A stretch of 64,000 nucleotides of DNA from Tessaracoccus massiliensis (GTDB lineage Bacteria > Actinomycetota > Actinomycetes > Propionibacteriales > Propionibacteriaceae): positions 1 to 64,000 of the forward strand of contig NZ_LN623539.1 in assembly GCF_000826065.2 (NCBI RefSeq). The letters are read 5' to 3'. How positions within the stretch are numbered: position 1 is the first letter of the stretch; the number at the start of each line of letters is the position of its first letter. The notes under the pieces were generated by a model, which searched no databases, was not told the origin of the DNA, and saw nothing but the letters and a program-made list of their open reading frames with translations. Below, in pieces: positions 1 through 9,294 of this stretch. The position numbers and the translations under genes were made by a program.

Positions 1-386
1 TCACAGCGCTGGCAGTAGCCGCCCGCGGCACGGCAGCAGGAAGTAGGATCGGGCATCGTCGAGGTCCTTGAAGATCAGGCGGTGTGGTAACCCCGATTCT
101 TGAGGGCCTCGACCCCCTTCACCCCGCCGACACGCCCGCCATCGGATCCACGCTCACCCCACGCTCAAGTCCGAAGAGCCACTAAACCCCACCACCACCG
201 GTGGATCAAGGCTCAGGGACCGGCTGCGGGTTTCGACACCGCTCGTAGAACTCGCGGGCTCAACCAGCGACGCGGGCAGCGGCTCAACCAGGATCACCAT
301 GGCCACAGCGTGACCGCCTTTGGCATGGGCGGCGAATGCCCCCATCAGAGAATGCGGCACTCACCTGTGGCATAGGTGGCGCTCAC
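1..386. other. Left-edge intergenic stretch with no convincing gene
   Basis: Short reading frames here on both strands are arginine/proline-rich and look like non-coding translation. A minus-strand frame ending at base 1 and another ending near base 85 give a few protein-like residues (for example FKDLDDARSYF), but neither is long enough to assign. They could be the decayed 3' end of a gene beyond the window. The stretch also carries a full copy of the intergenic palindromic repeat (229-269) and the short motif GCTCAGGGAC at 211-220. Confidence 0.5.
229..269 (-). repeat. Intergenic palindromic repeat, copy 1
   Basis: Read on the minus strand it starts CGCTGGTTGAGC and ends GTGTCGAAACC, with a self-complementary middle (CCGC...GCGG). 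Its 41 bases are identical to 51817-51857, more than 51 kb away. Other copies at 33005, 35968 and 38183 share the ends but differ in the middle. No coding function is apparent. This behaves like a dispersed REP-type element. Confidence 0.85.
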
Positions 387-417
387 GCTCAGGGATCAGC
401 GAACGCGTTCCCTGAGC
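387..417 (-). terminator. Hairpin over the 3' end of the MFS gene
   Basis: GCTCAGGGA (387-395) and TCCCTGAGC (409-417) form a perfect 9-bp inverted repeat with a 13-base loop that contains the stop codon of the MFS gene. There is no clear T-run, so this is a weak or non-canonical terminator, or a repeat-derived hairpin. Confidence 0.45.
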
Positions 418-1544
418 AGGATGGTGACGGCTGCGACGGCGACGACCACAGCGGTGACGGCGAAGGCCTGGCCGAAGCCGAAGCCGCCGGCCAGCGCACC
501 GATGGCCATGGCTCCGGTGCCGGTGCCGACGTCGAAGCCCACGTTCCAGATCACCGAGGTCGAGGGGCGGTTCTCTTCGCCCGCATCGGCGTAGGAGCGC
601 ACCAGCGTGACCGTCTGCAGCGCGCCGTAGGCCAAGCCGAGGAGGGCGGCGCCGAGGATGATCCACACCACGGAGCGGTTGGTCAGCGACAGCGCGATGG
701 CCGCCAGGCCCACGCCGGCAACGGCCAGCAGGGACCAGATGAAAGGCCTCGTGCCGTAGCGGTCGCTGAGGCCGCCCACGCCGAACCGGCCGACGGCGGC
801 GACGCCGGTGACGCCCAGCAGCACGGTCATCGCCACCGCGGTGTTGTCCACCAATTGCGGCGCGAAGGTCAGCACGGCGCCGCCGGAGGCGGTGACCAGG
901 AGCAGCGCCAACACGGGCACCCAGATGCGGGGCAGCACCCTCAGCAGCGGCGCGCCGGACGTGGAGGCGGTGGGGTCATCGGCCGTCTGGCGCACGATCT
1001 CCCGGCCCAGTTGGGCAACCCACAGCAGCGCCACGACGGGCACGAGCCCCAGGATGAGCGTCCACCGGGTGCCGATGGTCTCGGTCAGCAGCGGCGCTAC
1101 CGTCATCAGCGCCAACTGCGGGATGGACACGGCCAAGCCGTATAGGCCCACGCCCCTGCCCCGCGCCTCCGGCGGTACCAGCAACGCGACAGCGGTGGAG
1201 CAGCACACGGTGATGATGCCGAAGCCCACTCCGCGCAGCGCGTTGGTGCCCAGCACCACCCACAGTTCGGGGCTGATCGCCTGCAGCGCCGCGGGCAGAC
1301 CGAGGGCAATCAGGCCGAGCGCAAGGGTACGCGTCCAGCCCCATGCCGCGAGCAGCCGGTTGACCTGCAGTTGGGTGAGCACGGTGGTGGCCATCAGTAC
1401 CGTCGTGGCCAGGCCGGAGCCAAATTCTCCCGCACCGCCCTGGGCGGCCCAGAGGGGTGAGACGGGCATCAGCAGCGCGAACCCGGCGAACGCGATGGAC
1501 GCGGTCAGCAGGACCAGCGGCATACCTGGCGCGCGCAGCACCAC
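396..1544 (-). CDS. MFS family transporter
   Basis: The product is 382 residues, almost entirely hydrophobic segments, consistent with a 12-helix major facilitator superfamily permease of the inner membrane. The cytoplasmic loop motif after helix 8 reads GGLSDRYGTRPF, a typical MFS signature. The substrate cannot be told from sequence, though small-molecule or drug export is usual for this group. The GTG start at 1544 has a GAAGGTGAG ribosome site about nine bases upstream. The gene is separated by about 70 bases from the prenyl synthase gene on the same strand and may be expressed on its own. The C-terminus ends inside a hairpin shared with the intergenic motif GCTCAGGGA. Confidence 0.85.
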   Translation of the reverse strand: MVLRAPGMPLVLLTASIAFAGFALLMPVSPLWAAQGGAGEFGSGLATTVLMATTVLTQLQVNRLLAAWGWTRTLALGLIALGLPAALQAISPELWVVLGTNALRGVGFGIITVCCSTAVALLVPPEARGRGVGLYGLAVSIPQLALMTVAPLLTETIGTRWTLILGLVPVVALLWVAQLGREIVRQTADDPTASTSGAPLLRVLPRIWVPVLALLLVTASGGAVLTFAPQLVDNTAVAMTVLLGVTGVAAVGRFGVGGLSDRYGTRPFIWSLLAVAGVGLAAIALSLTNRSVVWIILGAALLGLAYGALQTVTLVRSYADAGEENRPSTSVIWNVGFDVGTGTGAMAIGALAGGFGFGQAFAVTAVVVAVAAVTILLRERVR

Positions 1545-1611
1545 GAGGCATCACTCACCTTCAGCAGAGTGTGGACAAAAGCCTGCCCACTCTACCTCAC
1601 GGGGACGCGGC

Positions 1612-2577
1612 TCAGGTGGTGCGGTTGACCAGATCGGCGCTCACCTGAAGGAGCGCGTCCTTCGCCTCGCCGTCGGGCAGCGGCGCGAGGTGGGCCCGGG
1701 CGATGTCGGCGTGCCGCTCGACCTCCGCCTTGGCGCGACCCATCACCGGATGCTCCCGCAGCCCCTGGAGCGCGGCTTCGAGGGCCGGATCCGAGGTGAG
1801 GTCGCCGTCGATCAGCCGCAGCAGGGCGGCGTCGGCGGGATCGTTCTCCGCGCGGAGCATCAGCACGGGCAGGGTGGGCACGCCCTCGCGCAGATCGGTG
1901 CCGGGGGTCTTGCCCGTGGTGGTGGAGGTAATGTCGATCAGGTCATCGGAGAGCTGGAACACCAGCCCGATCTCCTCACCGAAGTTGGCCAGCGCGGTGA
2001 GCACCTCATCGGAGGCGCCGGAGACCATGCCGCCGAACCGGGCCGACGCGGCGATCAGCGAGCCTGTCTTGTCGGCGATCACCTGGATGTAGTGCGCCAG
2101 CGGGTCCTCGCCCTCTGCCGGGCCCTTGGTCTCGGCGATCTGGCCCTGGACCAGGCGGGAGAAGGTCTCAGCCTGGAGCATGACGTACTCGACCCCGAGT
2201 TCCGCGACGGTGGTGGATGCCCGGGCGAACAGGAAGTCGCCCACCAGGATGGCCACGGAGTTGCCCCACAGCCGGTTGGCCGAGGGGGCACCGCGGCGGA
2301 GGTCCGCGTCGTCCATGACGTCATCGTGGTAGAGGCTCGCCACGTGCGTGAGCTCCATCACCTGGGCGGCGCGCATCAGGTCTTCATGGTCCGCCTCGTC
2401 ACCGAAGTGCGCGGAGAGGAACACCAGCAGCGGCCGGAACCGCTTGCCGCCCGCCGCGATGATGTGGCGGGCAGCTTCGGTCACGAACGGTGAGCTGGCA
2501 ACGGCGCTCTCCACCAGCCGCTCCTCGAACTCGTCGAGGAGGGTGGTGAGGCGTGCGTCGAGCGGGGCGTTGCCCAC
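1612..2577 (-). CDS. Polyprenyl diphosphate synthase (menaquinone side chain)
   Basis: This trans-prenyltransferase of 321 residues elongates farnesyl or geranylgeranyl diphosphate with isopentenyl diphosphate, most likely to make the menaquinone tail that MenA attaches. The first aspartate-rich motif is HDDVMDDADLRRG near residue 84, and the second is QLSDDLIDI near residue 211. The GGKRFRP motif near residue 45 binds isopentenyl diphosphate. The GTG start has AGGAG seven bases upstream. The gene follows nuoN directly (21-base gap) and is probably the last gene of the nuo transcript. This links quinone tail supply with complex I. The chain length (hepta to nona) cannot be read from sequence with certainty. 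Confidence 0.92.
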   Translation of the reverse strand: MGNAPLDARLTTLLDEFEERLVESAVASSPFVTEAARHIIAAGGKRFRPLLVFLSAHFGDEADHEDLMRAAQVMELTHVASLYHDDVMDDADLRRGAPSANRLWGNSVAILVGDFLFARASTTVAELGVEYVMLQAETFSRLVQGQIAETKGPAEGEDPLAHYIQVIADKTGSLIAASARFGGMVSGASDEVLTALANFGEEIGLVFQLSDDLIDITSTTTGKTPGTDLREGVPTLPVLMLRAENDPADAALLRLIDGDLTSDPALEAALQGLREHPVMGRAKAEVERHADIARAHLAPLPDGEAKDALLQVSADLVNRTT

Positions 2578-2598
2578 TGGCTATCTCCTAGCGTGGTG

Positions 2599-4179
2599 TC
2601 AGCGGATGAACTGAGCGGCGCCGGCGATGAGGTCGAGCACGACACCCGGCACGAGGCCGAGGACCAGCGTAGCCACACCGGCGACCGCGAGCACAACCCA
2701 TGTCGCGATGGACGCGGATTCAACCTCGCCCACGGTCTCCTCATCGGCGTCCTGGAACCACATGGCCACGACGACCTTGAGGTAGAAGAAGGCGGCGATG
2801 ACGCTCATCACGACCGCGACCAGGACGAGCCAGCCGTAGCCGCCCTGCCACGCGGAGGCGAAGACGGTCAGCTTGCCGATGAAGCCCGCGGTCAGCGGGA
2901 TGCCGGCGAAGCTGAGCATGAACAGCGTCATGAGCGCCGCTACGACGGGGCTGCGCTGGCCGAGGCCCTTCCAGGCGTCCAGCCCGTTGGCCTCGCCGCC
3001 TGCGCGGCGCACCATCATCACGATGGCGAACGCGCCGAGCGTGGCCAGGCCGTAGGTCAGCAGGTAGAACGCGACGGCGGCGACCGAGGCCACCGAGATG
3101 CCCTCCCCCGCCTCGACGGCGCCGACGACGCCCACGAGGATGAAGCCGGCGTGGGCGATCGACGAGTAGGCCAGCAGGCGCTTGATGTCGGTCTGGGCGA
3201 GCGCCGCGGTGGCGCCCACCAGCATCGTGATCACGGCGACCACCGCGAACAACAGCTGCCAGTCCCAGGCCAGGCCGCCGAGCGCGACGTAGAACACGCG
3301 CAGGAGCGCAGCCACGGCTGCGGTCTTGGTGGCCACGGCCATGAAGCCGGTCACCGGGGTAGGCGCGCCCATGTAGGCATCGGGGGTCCACATGTGGAAC
3401 GGCACGGCGCCGATCTTGAACAGCAGGCCCACCGAGGTCAGCAGCATGCCGCCCAGCAGCAGCCAGTGCGACCCGGCGTTCGCGCTGATGGCCTCGGCGA
3501 CGCCCGCGAGGCGCAGCGACCCGGAGTAGCCGTAGAGCATCGCGATGCCGTAGAGCATGATGGCCGAGGCCACGGAGCCCAGCAGGAAGTACTTCAGCGC
3601 AGCCTCCTGGCTCAGCAGGCGACGGCGACGCGCCATGCCCGTGAGCAGGTACAGCGGCAGCGACAGGATCTCGACGGCCACGAACACCACCAGCAGGTTG
3701 TTGGTGGCGGCGAACAGCAGCATGCCGAACAGCGCGAACACCATCAGAGGGTAGACCTCGGTGTGTTCCCGGCGGAGGCGGTCAGCCTCGCGCTCGAGCG
3801 GGGAGCCCGGCACGGTGGCGGCAGACGACGCGAACGCCGACACGCCGCCGCCGACGCGGCGCTCGGCGAACAGGGCAACCCCACCCAGACCGACCAGTAG
3901 CAGGATCGTCCAGAACACGTAGGCCGGGCCGTCGATCGCCAGCAGCCCCATGGCCGCCAGCGACGGCGCCTCCTGCACCCAGTTGAGGATGGTCACGCCC
4001 AGCGCGGCGAGGATGCCGATGGTGGCAAGACCAGCCTGCACGGGGTGGCGCAGGTGGTGCGGCAGGAACCCTTCGAGCAGGATGCCGAGGGCACCCACAC
4101 CCAGCAGGATGAACAGCGGCGTCAGCAGCATCCACTCCAGAGTCGGAGCCGGGATCGGCGTCTCCAAGAGGTTGATCAT
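2599..4179 (-). CDS. nuoN: NADH-quinone oxidoreductase subunit N
   Basis: The product is 526 residues and is an antiporter-like proton-pumping subunit of complex I in the membrane arm. It has about 14 transmembrane helices. The conserved Proton_antipo_M core includes KIGAVPFHMWTPDAY, carrying a lysine in the ion channel, and RLLAYSSIAHAGF. The ATG start overlaps the nuoM stop as ATGA, so translation is coupled. It is the last of the 14 nuo genes. A central insert of about 25 residues (SSAATVPGSPLEREADRLRR) lengthens it relative to the E. coli protein, as is common in actinobacteria. Confidence 0.97.
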   Translation of the reverse strand: MINLLETPIPAPTLEWMLLTPLFILLGVGALGILLEGFLPHHLRHPVQAGLATIGILAALGVTILNWVQEAPSLAAMGLLAIDGPAYVFWTILLLVGLGGVALFAERRVGGGVSAFASSAATVPGSPLEREADRLRREHTEVYPLMVFALFGMLLFAATNNLLVVFVAVEILSLPLYLLTGMARRRRLLSQEAALKYFLLGSVASAIMLYGIAMLYGYSGSLRLAGVAEAISANAGSHWLLLGGMLLTSVGLLFKIGAVPFHMWTPDAYMGAPTPVTGFMAVATKTAAVAALLRVFYVALGGLAWDWQLLFAVVAVITMLVGATAALAQTDIKRLLAYSSIAHAGFILVGVVGAVEAGEGISVASVAAVAFYLLTYGLATLGAFAIVMMVRRAGGEANGLDAWKGLGQRSPVVAALMTLFMLSFAGIPLTAGFIGKLTVFASAWQGGYGWLVLVAVVMSVIAAFFYLKVVVAMWFQDADEETVGEVESASIATWVVLAVAGVATLVLGLVPGVVLDLIAGAAQFIR

Positions 4180-5690
4180 CAGTTGCCTTCCTCTGCCTGC
4201 GGGGCGGGATCCGTCACGCCGACGGTGCCCATGACGCCCTGAGCTGCCTGATCCGCCACGTTCAGCACCGGCTGCGGGAAGAAGCCGAGGATGAGGAGCA
4301 GACCGATCAGCGGGACGGCCACGGCCTTCTCGCGAAGCGTGAGATCAGTGGTCACGTGGGTGGTGACCTGCTCGGTCACCGGGCCGGTCATCGTGGTCTT
4401 GTACATGCGCAGCACGTAGACGGCTGCCAGCACCATGGCCAGCACCAAGAACACGACGAGGACCGGGTGGCGCTGCCAGGAGCCGGCCAGCACCAGGAAC
4501 TCGGACACGAAGCTGCCCATACCGGGCAGGGCCAGCGCCGAGAGGCCCGACATCAGGAGCACGCCAGCGAGCACCGGGGCCACCTTCTGCACGCCTCCGT
4601 AGGCGTCGATGTCGGCGGTGCCGCGGCGATGGATCATGAACCCGACGACGAGGAACAGCGCGGCGGTGGACAGGCCGTGGTTGAGCATGTAGAAGATCGA
4701 GCCGGTCAGCGACTGGGTGGTCAACGCGAAGATGCCGAAGACCATGATGCCGAAGTGGCTGATCGAGGTGTAGGACACCAGGCGTAGCAGGTCCTTGGCG
4801 CCGAACGCCATGAACGCGCCGTAGAGCATCGAGACGATGGCCCAGATCAGGATCACCGGGGTGGCCCACTGCGTGGCCTCCGGGAACGCCTGCAGACAGA
4901 TCTTGATCATGCCGAAGGTGCCGATCTTGTCCAGGATGCCGACCAGCAGCGTCGAGGTGCCGGGCGTGGCCTGCTCCGCCGTGTCCGGCAGCCAGGTGTG
5001 GAGGCCGGCCAGCGGCGCCTTCACCGCGAAGGCGAAGAAGAAGCCGGCGAACAGCCAACGACCCATGGAGGTGCTCATGTCGAGGCCCACCAAGTCGCCG
5101 ATCAGGAAGCTCGGGTTGCCCTGGGCCGCGGTGGCGGCGTACACACCGGCCACAGCGACCAGCATCACGAGGCCACCGGCCAGCGAGTAGATCAGGAACT
5201 TCACGGCAGCCGCGCGGCGACGCGGCCCACCGAATCCTCCGATGAGGAAGTAGGTGGGGATCAGCGTGGCCTCGAAGGCGACGTAGAACAGCAGGATGTC
5301 CGAGGCCATGAACACGAACAGCGCCAGGCCCTGCATCAGCAGCGCGAGGGCGAAGAACGTGGAGCCGCCCCAGCGGGAGCCGGGCTCCTCGCCGACGTGC
5401 CACTCGGCGAGCAGCACGACCGGGACGATGATCACGGTCATCAGCACCAGGATGGCGCCCATGCCGTCGATGTCGAGGGCGTAGTGCGCACCGATCGACG
5501 AGATCCACGGCACGTTCTCGGCGAGCGCCTCACCCTGCGTGTGCAGGACGAACACCAGCACGCCCAGCACGAGGGTGGTCAGCGCGATGCCGTAGCCGAC
5601 GAGCTTGCCGACGTGGCCCTTCAGGAAGAACAGCACCAGCGCGCCCACGATGGGCAGCAGGGCAAGGATGGTCAAAAGAGGCAATGTCAT
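4179..5690 (-). CDS. nuoM: NADH-quinone oxidoreductase subunit M
   Basis: The product is 503 residues and is the middle antiporter-like subunit of complex I, about 14 membrane helices. The proton-channel region reads FAVKAPLAGLHTWLPDTAEQ, with the conserved lysine and histidine-tryptophan-leucine-proline run, followed by KDLLRLVSYTSISHFG. It lies 14 bases after nuoL and overlaps nuoN by four bases. Length and topology are normal for the family. It pumps protons in response to quinone reduction in the hydrophilic arm. Confidence 0.97.
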   Translation of the reverse strand: MTLPLLTILALLPIVGALVLFFLKGHVGKLVGYGIALTTLVLGVLVFVLHTQGEALAENVPWISSIGAHYALDIDGMGAILVLMTVIIVPVVLLAEWHVGEEPGSRWGGSTFFALALLMQGLALFVFMASDILLFYVAFEATLIPTYFLIGGFGGPRRRAAAVKFLIYSLAGGLVMLVAVAGVYAATAAQGNPSFLIGDLVGLDMSTSMGRWLFAGFFFAFAVKAPLAGLHTWLPDTAEQATPGTSTLLVGILDKIGTFGMIKICLQAFPEATQWATPVILIWAIVSMLYGAFMAFGAKDLLRLVSYTSISHFGIMVFGIFALTTQSLTGSIFYMLNHGLSTAALFLVVGFMIHRRGTADIDAYGGVQKVAPVLAGVLLMSGLSALALPGMGSFVSEFLVLAGSWQRHPVLVVFLVLAMVLAAVYVLRMYKTTMTGPVTEQVTTHVTTDLTLREKAVAVPLIGLLLILGFFPQPVLNVADQAAQGVMGTVGVTDPAPQAEEGN

Positions 5691-5704
5691 TTCTCAGATA
5701 CTCC

Positions 5705-7606
5705 TTAGCCCAGCTGCCCGATGATGACGACGGCGGCGAGGGCGAGCAGGCCCACCCCGGCGGTGAGGCCGTAGCTGCGCACGTAACCGTTCTGCAGCTT
5801 GCGGAACCATTCGCCCACACCGCTGGCCACTGCCGCGGAACCCATCACCGCGCCGTCTGCCACGCCGCGGTCGAAGGCGCCCAGGCCGGTGGCCAGGCCC
5901 TTCGCGGGGCGGATGACGACGTGCTCGTTGAACGCATCGCCGTAGAGGTCGTTGCGGCCGGCGAGCACCATCGGGTTCTTCGTGGCGGGCGCCTCGCGGG
6001 GGATGTCGCCCTTGTGCAGGAACCAGCCGATCGCCACGCCGACGGCGACCACGGCGAGCGTGATGAGGCCGACGGTGGTGAAGTGGATCAGCGGGGTGTT
6101 GTGCGGCTCCTGGCCCGTGGTGGGGGCCAGCCAGTCCTGGATCCAGCCGTTCATCAGCAGGCCCGCACCGACGGAGGCGATGGCGAGCACGATCAGCGGC
6201 ACCGTCATGACCAGCGGCGACTCGTGCGGCTCGACGCCGTCCTCCCAGCGCTTCACGCCGAAGAACGTCATCATCATCAGGCGCGTCATGTAGTAGGCAG
6301 TGATGCCGGCGCCGATCATGGCGAGCACGCCGTAGATCATGTTCTGCTGGAAGGCCGCCTCGATGATGTGGTCCTTCGAGTAGAAGCCGGAGAGGAACGG
6401 GAAGCCGATGATGGCCAGGTAGCCCATGGCGAACGTCAGGAACGTGATCTTCATGGGCTTGGCCAGCGCGCCGAAGTGGCGCATGTTCACGTCGTCGTGC
6501 ATGCCGTGCATCACGGAGCCGGCGCCGAGGAACATGTTGGCCTTGAAGAAGCCGTGCGTGATCAGGTGGAAGATCGCGAACGAGGCACCGATGGGGCCAA
6601 GGCCCGCGGCGAGCATCATGTAGCCGATCTGCGACATCGTGGAGCCCGCGAGGACCTTCTTGATGTCATCCTTCGACGTACCGATCCAGGCACCGGCCAG
6701 CAGCGTGACCGTACCGACGATGGCCACCGCGGTGGTGGCGATGGGGGCCGCCTCGTAGATCACGTGCGAGCGCACCACGAGGTAGACGCCGGCGGTGACC
6801 ATGGTGGCCGCGTGGATCAGGGCCGACACCGGGGTGGGGCCCTCCATCGCGTCGAGCAGCCAGCTGTGCAGCGGCACCTGCGCGGACTTACCGCAGGCAC
6901 CCAGCAGGAGGAAGAAGCCGATCAGCGTGACCCACAGCGGACTGAGGTTCTCGACGCCGGCGTTGACGTCCTCGAACCGCACCGAGCCGAACATGGCCAG
7001 CATGGAGAAGATCGCCATCGACAGGCCGAGGTCTCCCACGCGGTTGACGATGAACGCCTTGTTGCCGGCGGCGGCCGCGGCGGGGCGGTGCGCCCAGAAG
7101 CTGATCAGCAGGTAGGACGCGAGGCCCACGCCCTCCCAGCCGAGGAACAGCACGAGGTAGTTGTTGGCCAGCACGAGGATGAGCATCGCCGCGATGAACA
7201 GGTTCAGGTAGGCGAAGAACCGGCGACGGCGCTCGTCGTGGGCCATGTAGCCGATCGAGTAGACGTGGATCAGCGAACCCACGCCGGTGACGAGCAGCAC
7301 GAACAGGATCGACAGCTGGTCCACCAGGAAGCCGAGCTCGATCGACCAGTTGCCGGTGGCGATCCACTGGTACAGGTCGACGTTGATGGCGCGGTCATCG
7401 GCGGGGGCACCGAGGAGCTGTAGGAACAGGACCACGCCGATCGCGAAGGACGCGATGGGGGCCAGGGTGCCGAGCCAGTGGCCCCAGGTGTTGGTGGCCT
7501 TACCGGCGACGAGCAGGAAGGCGGCGGACGCCGACGGAATGGCGACGAGCAGCCACACCATCAGGCCGGTGCTCGACAGGGCGGAGACAGATTCAAGGAG
7601 TTGCAC
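5705..7606 (-). CDS. nuoL: NADH-quinone oxidoreductase subunit L
   Basis: The product is about 633 residues, the distal antiporter-like subunit of complex I with the long lateral helix at the C-terminus. Conserved motifs include GWEGVGLASYLLISFW, GKSAQVPLHSWLLDAMEGP and STMSQIGYMM. Two starts are possible: TTG at 7612 (MSVQLLES) or GTG at 7606 (VQLLES). The AAGGGG ribosome site is too close to the TTG (three bases) but well placed for the GTG (nine bases), so the GTG is preferred. It follows nuoK closely. Confidence 0.95.
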   Translation of the reverse strand: MQLLESVSALSSTGLMVWLLVAIPSASAAFLLVAGKATNTWGHWLGTLAPIASFAIGVVLFLQLLGAPADDRAINVDLYQWIATGNWSIELGFLVDQLSILFVLLVTGVGSLIHVYSIGYMAHDERRRRFFAYLNLFIAAMLILVLANNYLVLFLGWEGVGLASYLLISFWAHRPAAAAAGNKAFIVNRVGDLGLSMAIFSMLAMFGSVRFEDVNAGVENLSPLWVTLIGFFLLLGACGKSAQVPLHSWLLDAMEGPTPVSALIHAATMVTAGVYLVVRSHVIYEAAPIATTAVAIVGTVTLLAGAWIGTSKDDIKKVLAGSTMSQIGYMMLAAGLGPIGASFAIFHLITHGFFKANMFLGAGSVMHGMHDDVNMRHFGALAKPMKITFLTFAMGYLAIIGFPFLSGFYSKDHIIEAAFQQNMIYGVLAMIGAGITAYYMTRLMMMTFFGVKRWEDGVEPHESPLVMTVPLIVLAIASVGAGLLMNGWIQDWLAPTTGQEPHNTPLIHFTTVGLITLAVVAVGVAIGWFLHKGDIPREAPATKNPMVLAGRNDLYGDAFNEHVVIRPAKGLATGLGAFDRGVADGAVMGSAAVASGVGEWFRKLQNGYVRSYGLTAGVGLLALAAVVIIGQLG

Positions 7607-7619
7607 GCTCAATGACCCC

Positions 7620-7919
7620 TTACAGCTTCATCAGGTTGGCGTCGTCGACCGAGGCCGAGCGGCGGGAGCGGTATACGGCGACGATGATCGCCAGACCGAT
7701 CACGACTTCGGCGGCTGCCACGACCATCACGAAGAAGGCCGCGACGAGTCCGTCGAGGTTGCCGTGGAATCGGGCGAACGCGACGAACGCGAGGTTCGTG
7801 GCGTTGAGCATCAGCTCGATGCTCAGGAAGGCGATGATCGCGTTGCGGCGCAGCAGGAAGCCCGCGATGCCGATGGCGAACAGGATCGCCGACAGGATCA
7901 GGAAACCCTCGGGGTTCAT
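7620..7919 (-). CDS. nuoK: NADH-quinone oxidoreductase subunit K
   Basis: This 99-residue, three-helix membrane subunit of complex I has the usual length. It shows the buried glutamates needed for proton transfer ([20 protein letters not shown] and [14 protein letters not shown]). The gene overlaps the nuoJ stop by four bases and precedes nuoL. Confidence 0.97.
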   Translation of the reverse strand: MNPEGFLILSAILFAIGIAGFLLRRNAIIAFLSIELMLNATNLAFVAFARFHGNLDGLVAAFFVMVVAAAEVVIGLAIIVAVYRSRRSASVDDANLMKL

Positions 7920-8737
7920 TCGTCGTCTCCTTCGATCTCATCGGTGGGACCCTCGAGCGCGCCGTAAGCGGCGGTGGTGGGGGCGCGCAGCTCGTCGACA
8001 TCGACCACCACACCACGCATGGTGAGGGTCTGCGACACCGACTTCTCCGCGACGGAGCCGTCCGGCAGCAGTGCCGGGATGGAGATCGCGTTGTGCCTGG
8101 CGAACACACCAGAGTTGGGTAGCGGGCCGGGGTGCTCCCCCTCCTCGGCGTAGGCGCGCTTGCGGGCCTCTGCGGAGTCCACCTGGGAGTCCTTCGCGCG
8201 GAGGCGCTCGCCGTGGGCCAGCACCATCGCGCCGACGGCGGCGGTGATGAGCAGGGCGGCGCTCGCCTCGAACAGGAACACGTACTCGCCGAACAGCTTC
8301 GCGGCCAGCGACGGGATGTTGCCGCCGTACTCGGCGTTGGCCTCAGCCAGGCCGGCCGGCTGGCCACCCATGGTGAACTGGCCGACGGCGGCGATCATCA
8401 GGATGCCGACGCCCAGCGCGACCAGCGACGCAGCGATGCGGTGGCCCTTGAGGGTCTCCACCACCGAGTCGATCGAGTCGACACCGATCAGCATGACGAC
8501 GAAGAGGAACATCATCAGGATGGCGCCGGTGTAGACGACGATCTGGATGACGAACAGGAACGGTGCGTCCTGGGCGGCGTACAGCACGGCCAGGGAGACC
8601 ATGACGCCGGCCATCGCGACAGCCGAGTGGATGGGCTTGCGCGAGAGGAGGAAGATCAGGGCGCACACCACAGCGAAGGGGGCGCACACCCAGAAGGCGA
8701 CCTCACTGGCGGTCACCAGCGGGATCAGGGGGATCAT
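7916..8737 (-). CDS. nuoJ: NADH-quinone oxidoreductase subunit J
   Basis: The product is 273 residues and is the five-helix membrane subunit of complex I. The conserved helix-3 region reads [20 protein letters not shown]. After the fifth helix comes a hydrophilic C-terminal tail of about 100 residues that E. coli NuoJ lacks but actinobacterial versions commonly have. It overlaps nuoI and nuoK by four bases on each side, so it is translationally coupled to both. Confidence 0.96.
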   Translation of the reverse strand: MIPLIPLVTASEVAFWVCAPFAVVCALIFLLSRKPIHSAVAMAGVMVSLAVLYAAQDAPFLFVIQIVVYTGAILMMFLFVVMLIGVDSIDSVVETLKGHRIAASLVALGVGILMIAAVGQFTMGGQPAGLAEANAEYGGNIPSLAAKLFGEYVFLFEASAALLITAAVGAMVLAHGERLRAKDSQVDSAEARKRAYAEEGEHPGPLPNSGVFARHNAISIPALLPDGSVAEKSVSQTLTMRGVVVDVDELRAPTTAAYGALEGPTDEIEGDDE

Positions 8738-9294
8738 TTGGCCGCTCCTGTGGTCGTAGAGCCGGTGCGGGTGTCGGGCGTGCCGGTGGACGGCAGGCCC
8801 AGGAAGTAGTCCTTCTCGTCGTCGCCGAGACGACGCGGGTGCGGGGGCTGCTCCATGCCGCTGAGCAGCGGCGCGAGGAGGTCTTCCTTCTCGTAGATGA
8901 GCTTCAGGCGCGTGTCATCCGAGATCTTGAACTCGTTGGTCATCGTCAGCGCTCGGGTGGGGCAGGCCTCGATGCAGAGGCCGCAGAAGATGCACCGCAG
9001 GTAGTTGATCTGGTAGACGTGCCCGTACCGCTCACCCGGCGAGTAACGGGCGTCGTCAGTGTTGTCGGCGCCCTCCACATAGATGGCGTCTGCCGGGCAG
9101 GCCCATGCGCACAGCTCACAGCCGACGCACTTCTCCAGGCCGTCCGGCCAGCGGTTGAGCTGGTGCCGGCCATGGAAGCGCGGCATGGTGACCTTCTCCG
9201 CGCCCTTCTTGTGCGGGTAGGACTGCGTGAACGTCTTGCGGAAGATCGTGTTGAACGTGATGCCGAAACCGGCCCACTGATCGAAGATGCCCAT
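8734..9294 (-). CDS. nuoI: NADH-quinone oxidoreductase subunit I (two 4Fe-4S)
   Basis: The product is 186 residues and carries the two ferredoxin-type [4Fe-4S] clusters (N6a, N6b) that pass electrons to NuoB. The clusters are visible as [12 protein letters not shown] near residue 62 and [12 protein letters not shown] near residue 105. An amphipathic N-terminal segment attaches it to the membrane arm. The start overlaps the nuoH stop by a single base, and its end overlaps nuoJ. Confidence 0.97.
   Translation of the reverse strand: MGIFDQWAGFGITFNTIFRKTFTQSYPHKKGAEKVTMPRFHGRHQLNRWPDGLEKCVGCELCAWACPADAIYVEGADNTDDARYSPGERYGHVYQINYLRCIFCGLCIEACPTRALTMTNEFKISDDTRLKLIYEKEDLLAPLLSGMEQPPHPRRLGDDEKDYFLGLPSTGTPDTRTGSTTTGAAK

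Noticed and set aside
1-160. 3' end of a transposase at the left edge
   Set aside because: Two short minus-strand frames look slightly protein-like but cannot be matched to any transposase motif, and they are in different frames.
2593-3900. Long plus-strand frame (435 codons) opposite nuoN
   Set aside because: Its translation is rich in histidine, arginine, glutamate and glycine without domains, and it is the antisense of a conserved nuo gene. The same applies to long frames opposite nuoL (5684-7423), nuoH (9300-10889) and nuoG (10664-13075).
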